A stretch of DNA of 64,000 nt. It comes from Jacaranda mimosifolia. Taxonomy: Eukaryota; Streptophyta; Magnoliopsida; Lamiales; Bignoniaceae. The notes beneath the pieces are model-generated. The model saw only the letters and a list, made by a program, of their open reading frames with translations, was not told where the DNA came from and did no database searches. The DNA lies in assembly GCA_018894105.1 (NCBI GenBank), contig CM032121.1, positions 6,428,507 to 6,492,506 of the forward strand. The letters are read 5' to 3'. Position 1 is the stretch's first letter. Every line of letters begins with the position of its first letter. A program made the translations under genes and the position numbers. This document shows, piece after piece, positions 12,400-23,367 of the stretch.

Positions 12400-14355
12400 A
12401 ATTGCAGGTAGTGAGTTAAAAAATATACCTAATGTTAAATTATTACTACAGGATTCCTAATTTTAGGCAACCCCTAAGTTAATAGCATTAGACTCCACTT
12501 TGTGCCACTGCAAAATTATATTGCTTGATTAGACTACAATCCCAAAGAAGTATGAAAAAAAGAAAATCTTATCACAATTGAAAAAAAATAAATAGAAAAT
12601 CTTTAACTCATTTCATATACAAAAAGATCTTCTTGGTGATTCCACTGCACTAGAGAGCTCCTTGTAGTTGTAAAGCTAATATCAATGGATTGATTAATGG
12701 GTTTAACTACCTTAATTTAATTAATTTACAATATTGAGACCTCAAAGAAAAATAAAAAGGAGACATATAAAATATGCTGGTCAAGAAGAATTGGTCATTT
12801 TGCTCATTTATGTTGCAAATGGTCCAAGTAAAACCATATAATTAATTATAATTCAATGAATCGTTCAAATAACTCTCTAATACTGCCTTTTCTTTTATTC
12901 TAAAAGACAGACAACTAATATTCAAATATATATATACAATATGTGTGTGTGGGTGAACTGTCTAAATTAATAACTTGGATTAATTGGTCTATATAGACAT
13001 GCATATTGTACTGCCGTCTTTGCCAAATCGTTGAGTATATAAGGAGCCCATAGTATATTACTTGATCTTTTATTCTATATTGGACTGGGCGCAATATCAG
13101 TTGATCAATATAATTATGGAGAATTTAGATGATTTTGTCATCCACCCTTCTCTGGTTTTGCAATAATAGATGGAATACATGTATGGCACCCAGTTTATTT
13201 AAGAATTTCATAATTTTCTGATTATATTCTCTATAGTTCGTGATTTGATGGACCGAAAAAATATGACGGGATTACCCAATACAATATTGATGTGAATGAT
13301 TGAACCAGAGTATCACAACTTGATGTTGTAACACCCTACAATATATTCTATAGTTCTTTATAGAGGAATACTCGATAATATATATGTTCAATCAATTTAT
13401 AGATTGATCGTGTTTCATCCAATTTATTCATTGATCGAATATGTTTCATTCAATCCATTCAAGAATTTTTAGAAATTCTAATAATTTTGTTTCTAGTCTT
13501 AACAACTGAATATTATGGGCTTGGCCCCATTTTTGATGCGAATGAGTACTTAGTGTTGATCATGATAAAACTTTTAACTGAAAGAAAACCCCACATATTA
13601 ACCTAGGGCAAATGAAAAGAAATTTCAAAAATTAAAAAGTTAGTTATGTGTAGTTTTGAAAGTTAAAATGAAATTATATTTGAATATTTTGTTTAAAAAT
13701 AATGTTTGAAATTGTACAGGGAAATGAATACTATGAGATTGAGATTTGAATTTAGAAATCTAAATACTACCTGATTAACAAACTCTTTTTCTTTTCATTA
13801 TGTGGATGTAGGCTATCAATTAAAGCAGACTATGTTATATCTTATTATGATTTGTTATTTCGTATTTAATTTTTTGATTGGCCACAAAATACTTTTGACA
13901 ATTTGCGAAAAAGATAACTTTGTTATTCTTATCGCGAAAACTATAGATAAGATATCGATGATTCACAGTGACACAATGAAAATAAAGCATAAATAATTCA
14001 AAAATATACATTAATTTTTTGAAATGAAAGTTGAAGCACCTCACAATAACTATGATAGAACCTTCAAGATAATAATTTATTTCATACATTATATTTGATA
14101 TCACTAAAACCTGCAACTTACGAAAATAAGACAAGTAGCATCTTTCACCTTCTTTAGTGAAAAATATAAAATAATATGTATTCTTATTTTCTTGAACAAG
14201 CAAGACAACTCAAAGTAATGTAAAATAATATATTCATTTTCATTATCTTATACCTTCCTTATGATTTAGGTATTATTTAACTTATGAATAATCTTGCTGT
14301 TTAAGAGTGCAGATTTTCAACAGTGTTTTCCATCGTAAGCCTTCTCCTATCTGCA
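12400..14355 (+). other. NLR-D upstream region (module P, copy 1)
   Basis: A non-coding region upstream of NLR-D. The part 12480-14230 is duplicated at 25620-27430 with the same order of landmarks (gactccactttgtgc, agagctccttgtagttg, gttgatgttg-like words). The last ~850 bp also recur at 62690-63440, and in inverted orientation at 28430-28860, 39890-41290 and 43440-45040. The open frames at 13802-13996 and 13835-14203 are not conserved between copies and are rejected as genes. Confidence 0.75.
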
Positions 14356-14475
14356 GTTTCCTCCATTTCTATCTTCACTTTCCTACACCTCTTCTGTACT
14401 AAATTTTACGAGTTATAACCTCAGCTATTACGTACTTTTCAATCCCAACTGTTAAAAACAAGGGGAGAAAAAGAA
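14356..14475 (+). promoter_or_regulatory. Conserved 5' leader of NLR-D
   Basis: The pyrimidine-rich block TTTCCTCCATTTCTATCTTC, then ACACCTCTTCTGT.CTAAATTTTAC, TAACCTCAGCTAT and CTTTTCAATCCCA, ends just before the AAAGAAATGG start context. The same order of blocks precedes NLR-B (minus) and NLR-E, and the first block precedes NLR-A and NLR-C. Conservation across paralogues suggests 5' UTR or core-promoter sequence. Confidence 0.5.
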
Positions 14476-17400
14476 ATGGATTCTTCCTCCAGCCAAACTG
14501 TATTTAATGTTTTTGAACAAATAATTGAATGGAGGAGGAAGCCACATTTGATCCCCGCAGAAGCCACAATTCCCTGGAGAGCGTCACATCTTGCAGCTGT
14601 TCATGATTATGTCTTAAAATTGGGCATCAACTCTGACTTCAGACTACTGAGCTGTGCGAAAAATTTGTGCCTTGATGAGATCTGGGAACTCAGATTTGTG
14701 CCTGGGAATTATATGAAATTCTCCAAATTGGTTGCTGCTTTCACGCAAGAGCTTCGGGAATTCTTCACAGTGCCAAAGCTTCACCGGTTACTTGACAAGG
14801 ACAAAACCGTAGAGAAAAATGAAGTTGTGGCAGCTTTTATCATTTTCCTTCTTCAATTACTGGATAATGAAACAGAATTGATGGTTTCATACGAGGATCG
14901 AATCGTCTGTCTTAAAAAGGAGTTGAGATTTCTTGTCACCGTTCTTGGGGATAAATTACTGCTAGGTGCTGAGCTTGAACAAGTCAAAAATCTTTTGTCA
15001 GAATTTGAAGCAGTAGCAGATGAAGCCGGAAGTTTAGCATATTCCTTCGTTTTTGCCACGGATCAATTATTCATAGCCACAGGCCTAGCGGGTAATGCCT
15101 TAGGTTCTGCATTGGATTATATCGACCTCTTGAAAGCTGATATCACCACATTCTCAATTCTGGTCCCGGATATAAGCGAACCTTTTATGATTCCAAAAGC
15201 TGCTGCAGTTGATTCGGTCTTCATTGTTGATTCGCTCCTTCATGATATCGAGGATCTAATTTTTCAGGAGCATAATCTGATTGTTGACGTGAAGGGTCAA
15301 ATCAAAATACTTCATCAGAGACTAATGCTTTGCGAGTATTTGCTCAAGGATATAAAGGTGCCTCGGTATTCAGAGATTGAAGAATTAAAAGGCCCCGTGA
15401 TGCGAATAAGAGACTTGGCATATGGAGCTGAATATCTAATCAACTCTTTTTTGGTTGGAGATGCTCCTCTTTGGTATCTCACTATCAGGCTCACTGATGT
15501 CAACCACAAGATTAGGCTTGTGGGGACTGAGCTTCAAGAAATCAAGAAAAATTATGATAATATTGGAGCCTTAAAAGTTGCTAAGGATTTCAGCACACTG
15601 CTATCATTACAAGCCAAGAGAAATTCTGAGGTCGATGACAACACAGTTGGTTTTGAGGAGAAGGAAAGAGATATTCTGGATCAACTGTTGGGAGGAACAG
15701 AGCCCCTCCAAGTTATTACCATCTTTGGGATGCCTGGACTTGGCAAGACAACTTTAGCAAAGAAATCGTACAATCATCCCTCGGTTCGCTATCACTTTGA
15801 CAAATGCTCGTGGTGCGTTGTTTCCCAAACATATAAGAGGAAAAATCTATTGATTGAAATTCTTATTAGTTTGGGAAGCGGGCTTGACAAAGTTAGGATC
15901 TTGAATATGGAAGAAGAAAATTTGGCCGAACATATTTACAAAAGTTTAAAAGGAAGGAGATACTTGATTGTTATGGATGATGTTTGGAATTCAAATGTGT
16001 GGTATGATTTGAGAAGATATTTCCCAGATGATGGAAATGGAAGCCGAATATTATTCACCAGTAGGAATAAAGATGTGGCTCCACCTAATAGCATAATATA
16101 TGCACTTCCCTCTTTGTCAAGTGATGAGTGTTGGGAGCTATTAATAAAAAAGGTTTTCCACAATAAACCTTGCCCTTCACATTTGCTAGGGATTGGAAAG
16201 AAAATTGCGGCAGATTGCTTTGGACTACCACTTGCAGTAGTTATTATAGCTGGTATTCTTTCAAGTATGGACGAGGAAGAAAGTACATGGAAAATTGTGG
16301 GACAAAGTTTAGCCTCGTATATTTTTTCTGACAAAAACAATTCGGTGATGAAGATATTAAAACTCAGTTACAAACATATGCCAGAACATTTGAAACCGTG
16401 CTTTCTTTATTTTGGTGCATTTCCAGAGGGCACAGAAGTTCCTGTCAAGAAGTTGAAATGCCTCTGGATTGCTGAAGGATTCATACGCAAAGAAGAGAAG
16501 AAGAGCCTAGAGAATGCAGCGGAAGAATATCTAATGGAGCTAATTGATAAGAGCCTAGTAATGGTTGCCAAAAGAAGATCAGACGGTGGAGTCAAAGCTT
16601 GTGTTGTTCATGATCTATTGCCTGACTTGTGCCTGAGAATAGCTGAAGAAGATAAGTTAATGGACAAGTAAGTAAAGTTATCACTAATTCTATGTATGTT
16701 CCCCTCTATAACTTTTTCGTCTCTGTTTTGGTTTATTATTGCAGTGATAACATATTAGATGAAATTCATGGCTTTTATTTTTTTTCCAGTAACTGCTCAA
16801 TGTACATAAAGCAACACCGCCTGTATGGACATATGAATCCAAATTCAGGAGACTTGCCACCTTTTAGCTTTTGCATTCGCTCTCTCTTGGGATGTCTTCC
16901 ACACTACTCGTCAATGGATTTCGAAAACATGAAATTGCTTAGAGTCCTGGATTTACAATACAACCGGCTCAGCTATTGTTCTGGAATTGAACTTCTGGTT
17001 AATTTGAGATACTTGGCTATCAGTTGTATGCCGGAATCAGTAGGCAACCTTGTGAACCTTGAATTTCTTCTCATGAAAGCAAATACAACAGGTGAACAAG
17101 TTCCTATATCCTCAGTAATTCAGAAACTAGTGAAGTTGAGATACCTCAGCGTCGCCGGAGCAATTTTTGACAAAGATTGGAATTATAGCACCCAAACAAA
17201 TAACCTGGAGTTTCTTTCCTACATTTATATTGGAACGCTGAAGGATGAAGAGATTTTGAAATGTTCACCCCATCTCCGCAAACTCAAATGCATATGTGGG
17301 CCATTATTGGATGAGCAGGGGGTTTATCGCTGTCCTGATCTCCGCTTCCTCACTCAGCTTGAGTCACTCAACATGAGCGGCAGCGTTGGGTTGGCCGAGA

Positions 17401-17792
17401 TTAACTTCCCTTCCAATATCAGAAAGCTAACTCTACGTCGCTTGCGCTTGCCCTGGGAAAAGTTGTCAATAATTGGTGGATTGCCAAATCTTCAAGTTCT
17501 CAAACTAGCAATTAGTGCCTTTGTGGGAGAAAGATGGGACACAAAATATGGCGAATTCCAGCAGCTCAGATTCTTGAAGCTGGATGACTTGGATATAGCT
17601 CAATGGAACGTCACCTCCAGCGAACATTTTCCCATGCTTCAACGATTGGTCTTGTGTCGTTGCTTCAATTTACAGGAGATTCCTTGTGAAATCGGGGAGA
17701 TTGTTCCGCTGCAGTTGATTAGAAAATTGTCCAAAATCAGTGGCGGAATTTGCTACTCAAGTTCAACAAGAACAACAGGAAATGGGAAATGA
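14476..17792 (+). CDS. NLR-D: R1-like CC-NB-ARC-LRR immune receptor
   Basis: An intracellular receptor of the late-blight R1-like CNL family; such proteins sense pathogen effectors and trigger immunity through nucleotide exchange in NB-ARC. Exon 1 is 14476-16667 and exon 2 is 16790-17792. The donor is GTAAGT and the acceptor TTTTTTCCAG; the phase is kept, giving about 1064 residues. Domains: R1-like N-terminal region 1-270; coiled coil about 275-380 with an EDVID-like RDLAYGAEYLINSF at 312-325; P-loop GMPGLGKTT 418-426; kinase-2 LIVMDDVW 497-504; GSRILFTSR 522-530; GLPL 583-586; CFLYFGAFP 642-650; VHD 711-713 (V in place of the M of MHD). Exon 2 holds the LRRs. Near 17730 the coding sequence lacks about 5 bases relative to NLR-B, so the last ~25 residues are out of frame and it ends at TGA 17792. 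All key NB-ARC residues are present, so it may well be functional. Confidence 0.93.
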
Positions 17793-18132
17793 AGAGTTCA
17801 AGGTCATCATCATTGCTCAAGGTCGTTGTTATTAACGAATGGACAACATACGTATAAAGAAATAAAATAATGGAGCATTTGCAGTGTGTGTGTGTATCAT
17901 TTCTTCCCCGTCTAACAGGTTTGTATACATTAGACATGGATGAAGGGTGTATATATATAAACATATAGAGCATGACCCTTCAAATTAAGTTAAAAAGAAT
18001 GAGACATCTTGAAGAAAAAAGGAAAAAAAGAAAAACGTAAGACTAAACTAGGAAATATAGAAAGGTCTTTCATAAAAGAAAGGAAATGAAAACAACTCTA
18101 GCTTTCCAGAAAACACAATTTGAATTTCAACA
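17793..18132. other. NLR-D 3' flank and truncated Copia 3' LTR
   Basis: The first part is the NLR-D downstream region with a (TG)n run at about 17884-17896. The minus-strand sequence starting at 18132, TGTTGAAATTCAAATTG, looks like the beginning of a Copia 3' LTR because it follows a purine-rich tract (GAGGGGGAT on the minus strand, 18133-18143). The LTR's far end is not clear. Confidence 0.5.
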
Positions 18133-18920
18133 ATCCCCCTCAAAGCGACCTTCGTGAAAATACTCGAAGCTTAGCAAGAAGCAAGTCAAATTGCCCCATG
18201 GAAAGTGACTTGGCAAATATATCGTCAACATGCTCTTGACTTCTTACACCAAAAACTTTGACATAATGATGTTCTATCTCAATATGCTTAATCCTACCGG
18301 ATTTGTTGCAAGCTTTAGAGCACTCTGACTGTCGCCAAAATGTGTAGTTGCCTCAGAAATTAGTGAATGAACATCTTCATCAAGTCCTCTAAGCCAAACA
18401 CATTGTTGAGCGGCAAGGGTGGAGGCCTTATGCTCAGCTTCTGTTGTGGACAAAGAAGCTAAATTTTGCTTTTTATTACACCAATTGGAAATAAGGCCTT
18501 ATGCCCATTCTTAGGAACAAGGTCTAATTGGAAATAAGGTTTGATCTTTGTAATTCTTATCATATCAAATCAAGCATTCCTTACTTTGATCCATTTTCCA
18601 AAAGCAACAATGAATAATGTTGGGCCTAGAATTTATCAAGGACTTTTATTAATTGAAACAAATATTAAAAGGGGCTTGATTAGGTATGTATTTCACTCGA
18701 TCAAGCCTACCTAATCAAGCCAAGTAAACAGGGTCTAAAGAAAAACATAACCTGATTTTGATCTTCTATCATCCAAATCACCACCCAAATCAGAATCAAT
18801 ACAGCCAAGTGACGAGAAATTAAATCCCTTCTCATAAACCGAGCCCGTATCAAGAGTAGAACCAACATAATTCAGGATATTCTTGGCTGCTTCCAAGTGT
18901 TGCTTTCATAGTCTCACGCC
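18133..18920 (-). mobile_element. Copia retrotransposon remnant: RNase H and 3' end
   Basis: On the minus strand 18741-18900 reads as the end of a Copia polyprotein: HLEAAKNILNYVGSTLDTG followed by CIDSDLGGDLDDRRSKSGYVF, the hallmark RNase H region of Copia pol. After an insertion at 18487-18740 it resumes at 18300-18486 with WCNKKQNLASLSTTEAEHKA and AAQQCVWLRGL, then decays. The order RNase H - polypurine tract - LTR is that of a Copia 3' end on the minus strand. Stops and the insertion make it dead. Its right edge abuts the remnant LRR of NLR-C. Confidence 0.82.
18487..18740. mobile_element. MITE-like insertion inside Copia RNase H
   Basis: About 254 bp separate two collinear pieces of Copia RNase H coding sequence (GYVFL and WCNKKQ), so this is an insertion. 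Its interior (about 18540-18700) is similar to 1470-1650, including aatcaagcatt, gatccattttccaaaagcaa and ttttattaattgaaacaaatattaaa. Terminal repeats are indistinct. Confidence 0.55.
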
Positions 18921-21900
18921 CAGGCAAGATGGAGTCCACCAAACATTCCATTCGCAATAAGGAATCCTAGGTTCGCAAGGCTGTCCATTGACCCCGCCAT
19001 CTGATCTTCTTTGGCAACTATTACTAAGCTTTTATCAACCAGCTCCATCAGATATTCTTCTGCTACATTCTCTGGGTTCTTCTTCTCTCCCTTATGTATG
19101 AATCCTTTGGCAATCCACAGGCATGTCAACTTCTTCACTGGGATTGCTGTGTCTTCTGGAAATGCTCCAAAATAAAGAAAGCATGGTTTCAAATGTTCTG
19201 GCAGATGTTCAAAACTAAGTTCCAATATCTGCATCACTGAATTGTCTTTTGTGAGAAAAAATAGATGAGGCTAAACTTTGTCCCACGTTTTTCCATGTAC
19301 TCTCTTCCTTGTCCATAGTTGAAAGAATACCAGCTATAACATACTGCAAGTGGTAGTACATTGCAATCTGCTGCAATTTTCTTTCCAGTGAATTGCAATT
19401 TTGGAGGGCAAGGTTTATTGTGGAACACCTTCTTCTCTAATGGCTCCCAACATTGATCACTTAACAAAGACGGAAGAAAATAAATTATGCTATTAGGTGA
19501 AGCCACATCTTTATTCTTACTGGTGAACACAGTTCGACTTCCATTTCCATCGTCCGGGAAATATCTTCTCAAATCATCCCACACATTTGAATCCCAAACA
19601 TCATCCGTAACATTCATCTCCTTCCTTTCAAACTTTTGAAAATGTGTTTGACGAAGCTTTCTTCTTCCATATTCAAGATTCTAACTTTGTCAAGCTCACT
19701 TCCCAAACTAATCAGGATGTCAATCAATAGATTTTTCCTCTGATATGTTTTGGAACCGACGCATCAGGAGCGTTTGTCAAAGTAATAGTCTACTGAGGGA
19801 TGATTGTACAATTTCTTTGCCACAGTTGTCTTACCAAGTCCAGGCATCCCATCGATGGAAATAATTTGCAGGGGCTCTGTTCCTCCTACAAGTTGATCAA
19901 GAATACATATGGTCTCGTCCTTAAAACCAACTATAATATCATTGACCTGATCAGAATTTCTCTTACCTTGCAGCGATAATTGTGCACTAAAATCCTTTGC
20001 AACTCTTAAGGCTCCAATGTCATAATTTTTCTTGGTTTCTTGAAGCCCAGTCCCAATAAGCTCAATCTTGTGGATGAAATGAGGGAGCCTTATGTTGAGG
20101 TACCAGAGAGGAGAATCTCCAACCAAAAAAGAGTTGATCAGATATTCAGCTTCATATGCCACGTCTCTGATTTGCATCACAGCTTCTTTAAAATCTTCAA
20201 CCTCTGAATATCGTGGCAACTTTATATCCTTGAACAAAGACTGAGAAAGCATTAACCCTCCATGGATCGGTGTATTTTGATTTGGTCCTTCACATCAACA
20301 ATCCTATCTTCCTCCCGGTTCATTAGATCCTCAAGATCATAAAGGAGAGAATCAACAATAAAGAGCGACTCTACAGCAGAAGCCTTTGGAGTTATAATAG
20401 AGGGCAGCAAACGTGAGAAGTTGATGATATCAGCTTTCAAGAGGTTTATATGTTATAAAAGACCACCAACTGCTTCATCTGTTGTTTTAAGTACTTTCAG
20501 TGGGGAAAATGAGGGAGTGCACCAAAACTCCAGCTTCATTGGCCACTCCTTCAAATTCTGCCAAGAGATTATCGCCTACTTCCTGCACGACCTCAATGCC
20601 CTGAAATTGTGTATCACCAAGATGTTAAAGAATGTACTTTGAGCTTAACTCAATCCCAAAAGCTACCTTTTGAGGTGAGGATTGTCCAAGACCATATATA
20701 GAGATCACAATTTATTTATTTCACCTATGTAGGACACTAACACACCCCGCACACGCCCAGAAATGAATATCTAGAGCGTTGAATGACATAAAATAGGTGG
20801 CCCAACAACACTGGGTAGTCCAACATCGGGAAATAAGTGGCTCTGATGCCATATTAAAGAATGGACCTTAGGCCTAATTCAACCCCAAAAGCTAGCTCAT
20901 GAGGTGAGGATTGCCAAAGACCATAGATAGAAATCACAATTTATTTATTTCACCGATATGGGAAACTAACACACCCTGCACACGCCCGGGAATGAATATC
21001 TGGAGCGTGGAATGACATGAAATGAGTGGCCCAACAATACTGAGTAGCCCAATATCGGGAATGGGTGGCTCCGATACCATGTTAAAGAATGGACATTGAG
21101 CTGAACTCAACCCCAAAAGCTAGCTCAAGAAGTGAGGATTGTCCAAGACCGTATATAATTTCACCAATGTGGGATACTAATACACCCCACACACGCCCAG
21201 GAATGAACATCTTGAGCGTGGAATAACATGAAATGGGTGGCCCAACAATACTGGGTAGCCCAACATTGGAATGGGTGGCTACGATACCATGTTAAAAAAT
21301 GGACCTTGAGCTTAACTCAACTCCAAAAGTTAGCTCAAGAAGTGAGGATTGCCCAAGACCATATATAGAGTCCACAGTTTATTTATTTCACTGATGTGGA
21401 ACACTAACACACCCCGCGCATGCCCAGGAATGAACATCTGGAGCGTGGAATAACATGAAATGGGTGGCCCAACAACATAGGTTAATCCAACATCGGGAAT
21501 GAGTGGCTCTGATACCATATTAAAGAATGGACTTTGAGCCTAACTCAACTCCAAAAGCTAGCTCTTGAGGTGAGGATTGTCCAAAATCATAAATAGAGAC
21601 TACAATTTATTTCATGTTATTCCACACTCCAAATGTTCATTCCTGGGCGTGCTCGGGGTGTGTTAGTGCCTCACATCGGTGAAATAAATAAACTGTGGTC
21701 TCTATATATGGTTTTGGATAATCTTCACCTCTTGAGCTAACTTTTGGGGTTGAGTTAGACTCAAGGTCCATTCTCTAATATAGTATCAGAGCCACTCATT
21801 CCCGATGTTGGGTTAGCCAATGTAGTTGGGCCACCCATTTCATATTATTCCACGCTTCAGATGTTCATTCCTGGGCGTGCACGGGGTGTGTTAGTGTCCC

Positions 21901-22407
21901 ACATCGATAAAATAAATAAACTATGGTCTCTATATATGATTTTAGGCAATCCTCACCTCTTGAGCTACCTTTTGGGGTTGAATTAGGTTCAAGGTCCATT
22001 CTTTAACACAAAAATGGTAATAAGAAATCTCAGCTCCTTCCTCAGAGTGATCGCACTTGTAACGTTGTCAGAATGATCTAGTAATTGAAGAAGGAAACTG
22101 ATAAAAACTCCCACAACTTCATTTTTCTTGAGGGTTTTTTCTTTCTCAGATGGCTGCTGAAGCTTCGGCACCTTGAACAATTCCTGAAGGACTTCTCGGG
22201 TGAAGGACGCAACCATTTGGGCCATTTTTTTGTAATAGCGAATGTCAAACCGGCGATGCCAGACTTCATTAAGGCACAACTTCATATTTATCGGTAACCA
22301 GAAGCCGTAATCAACGGCGCCCAATGTAAATACATGATGAAGAATAGTTGAGAGATGTCGACCATGTGGTGCCTTCCGGACCCATTTTCGCTTGGGGAAG
22401 GGTCCAT
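18921..22407 (-). pseudogene. NLR-C: decayed R1-like CNL pseudogene
   Basis: A paralogue closest to NLR-A. It starts at the ATG at 22407 (MDPSPSENG), then changes frame: LGAVDYGF...CLNEVWHRRF appears at 22324 in another frame. The N-terminal domain is split by a TRIM concatemer at 20623-22008. It resumes at 20440 (SAVESLFIVDSL), coiled coil RDVAYEAEYLINSF at about 20150, P-loop GMPGLGKTT near 19845, kinase-2 region VTDDVWDSNVW at 19600, and RNBS-D CFLYFGAFPED near 19170. Frame breaks lie near 20252, 19763-19617, 19340 and 19237. At about 18990 the frame jumps from just before the VHD motif straight into an LRR (SLANLGFLI), deleting the intron and first LRRs, then runs into Copia sequence. It cannot encode a receptor. 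Confidence 0.88.
20623..22008. mobile_element. TRIM/SMART-like LTR element concatemer (7 LTRs, two orientations)
   Basis: Seven ~120-bp LTRs start TGTTAG and end TTTAACA or close variants. Minus-oriented: 20623-20742, 20852-20971, 21080-21182 (short by ~17 bp), 21290-21409 and 21518-21614 (truncated). Plus-oriented: 21661-21780 and 21889-22008. Internal segments are ~108 bp. Next to the LTR ends is TGGTATCAGAGCC or a variant, complementary to the 3' end of initiator tRNA-Met and so a primer-binding site; a GGGGTG purine tract precedes the next LTR. There is no coding capacity, as expected of TRIMs. Flanks CAAGA (20618-20622) and CAAAA (22009-22013) form a near-perfect 5-bp TSD, and NLR-A shows the empty site CAAGAATGGT at 6451-6460. 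Confidence 0.88.
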
Positions 22408-23367
22408 TTTGTTTCGTTTAACAACGGCGGCTGCAGTTTGTGTTTCCACGAATTTAGGAAAGAGGAAATTTTGTAACAGGAGATGTAGATGTAAGAAAGT
22501 GAAGATAGAATTAGAAAATGGAGGAGATCCATATTGTCTACGAATTGCTGCAGATGGGCGCAATTGGAAAAAGTCCACAGCCTTTCGACTTCAGAGGCCG
22601 TTTGGGTATGTCTTTATTTTTATTTTTTGTTTTTAGTATTTTTAAAATTTAAAAAGATAGTTAAAAAAAATAACTTGAAAATGAGTTTGTATTTGGATAT
22701 ATTATTTGAAAAGTAATGATTGTATGTGGTTGAGTAGGTTGTGGGTGGAGAAAAATAAAAATAAAAATAAAAATAAAAATAAAAGATATAAAAGATATAT
22801 AAATTATTGAAAAATGTGTTTTGAATTAAAAATAAATTGAAATTTTGACAAAAATTACGAGGAGTTGCTGATAATTCATTTTCAAATAACAAAATAAATA
22901 AAAAATAAATTTAAAAATGAAAAAAGACGAGGCTTGATATTTCTTGTCCGGCATATAATATTTATTCTATACTAGCACATTAAATACCAGAAACACAATA
23001 AAGTTCCGCTCATTTTTTATTTGAATCAATATTTCATCTTTTATTTTATATGAGAATGTATCAACTCATTAAAAAGATGATTGGTAGTGTTGATCTTCCA
23101 TGATATACCTTATGCCAGCTCAAACAACTGTGAACTTTGATTTGATTTGATTTGAGTATTATATTCAAAATATTTAATTATAAAATAGAGTATATAATGG
23201 AACATAAGTTAAAATAAATAATCCAAAATGCCATCACATTGAGAATAAGGATGAGTAATAATTTGATATAGAATTTAGATAATACTAGATATTGTAATGG
23301 TGAATAATTGTGTGAGATTAGGATATTTAATTTTTTATTTGATAGGAGAGATTGATATATAAATTAG
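22408..23367. other. NLR-C leader and upstream spacer (module Q, copy 2)
   Basis: 22408-22530 is the counterpart of the NLR-A leader (ttaacaacggcggctgcag, aggaaagaggaaattttgtaac). 22594-22934 is a Harbinger-like MITE (gaggccgtttggg...gacgaggc) shared with NLR-A, carrying an (AAAAT)n run at about 22752-22782. 22935-23340 matches 7420-7800. No gene is supported; the open frames at 22288-22578 and 22355-22636 are parts or shadows of the NLR-C start region. Confidence 0.65.

Noticed and set aside
13802..14203. Open frames on both strands upstream of NLR-D
   Set aside because: The same module at 26.8-27.4 and 62.7-63.4 kb does not preserve these frames, so they are chance ORFs.
15727..15753. A miR482/2118 target site at the NLR P-loop
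   Set aside because: The P-loop codes GMPGLGKTT rather than GMGGxGKTT, and pairing to the miRNA family could not be verified without the host miRNA sequences.
20623..22008. A tRNA gene or Cassandra-type 5S-bearing TRIM
   Set aside because: Only the 3'-terminal tRNA-complementary primer site is present, and I could not recognise a 5S-like promoter in the 120-bp LTR.
22288..22636. Overlapping open frames at the NLR-C start
   Set aside because: They are the NLR-C N terminus in a shifted frame and its antisense shadow, not separate genes.
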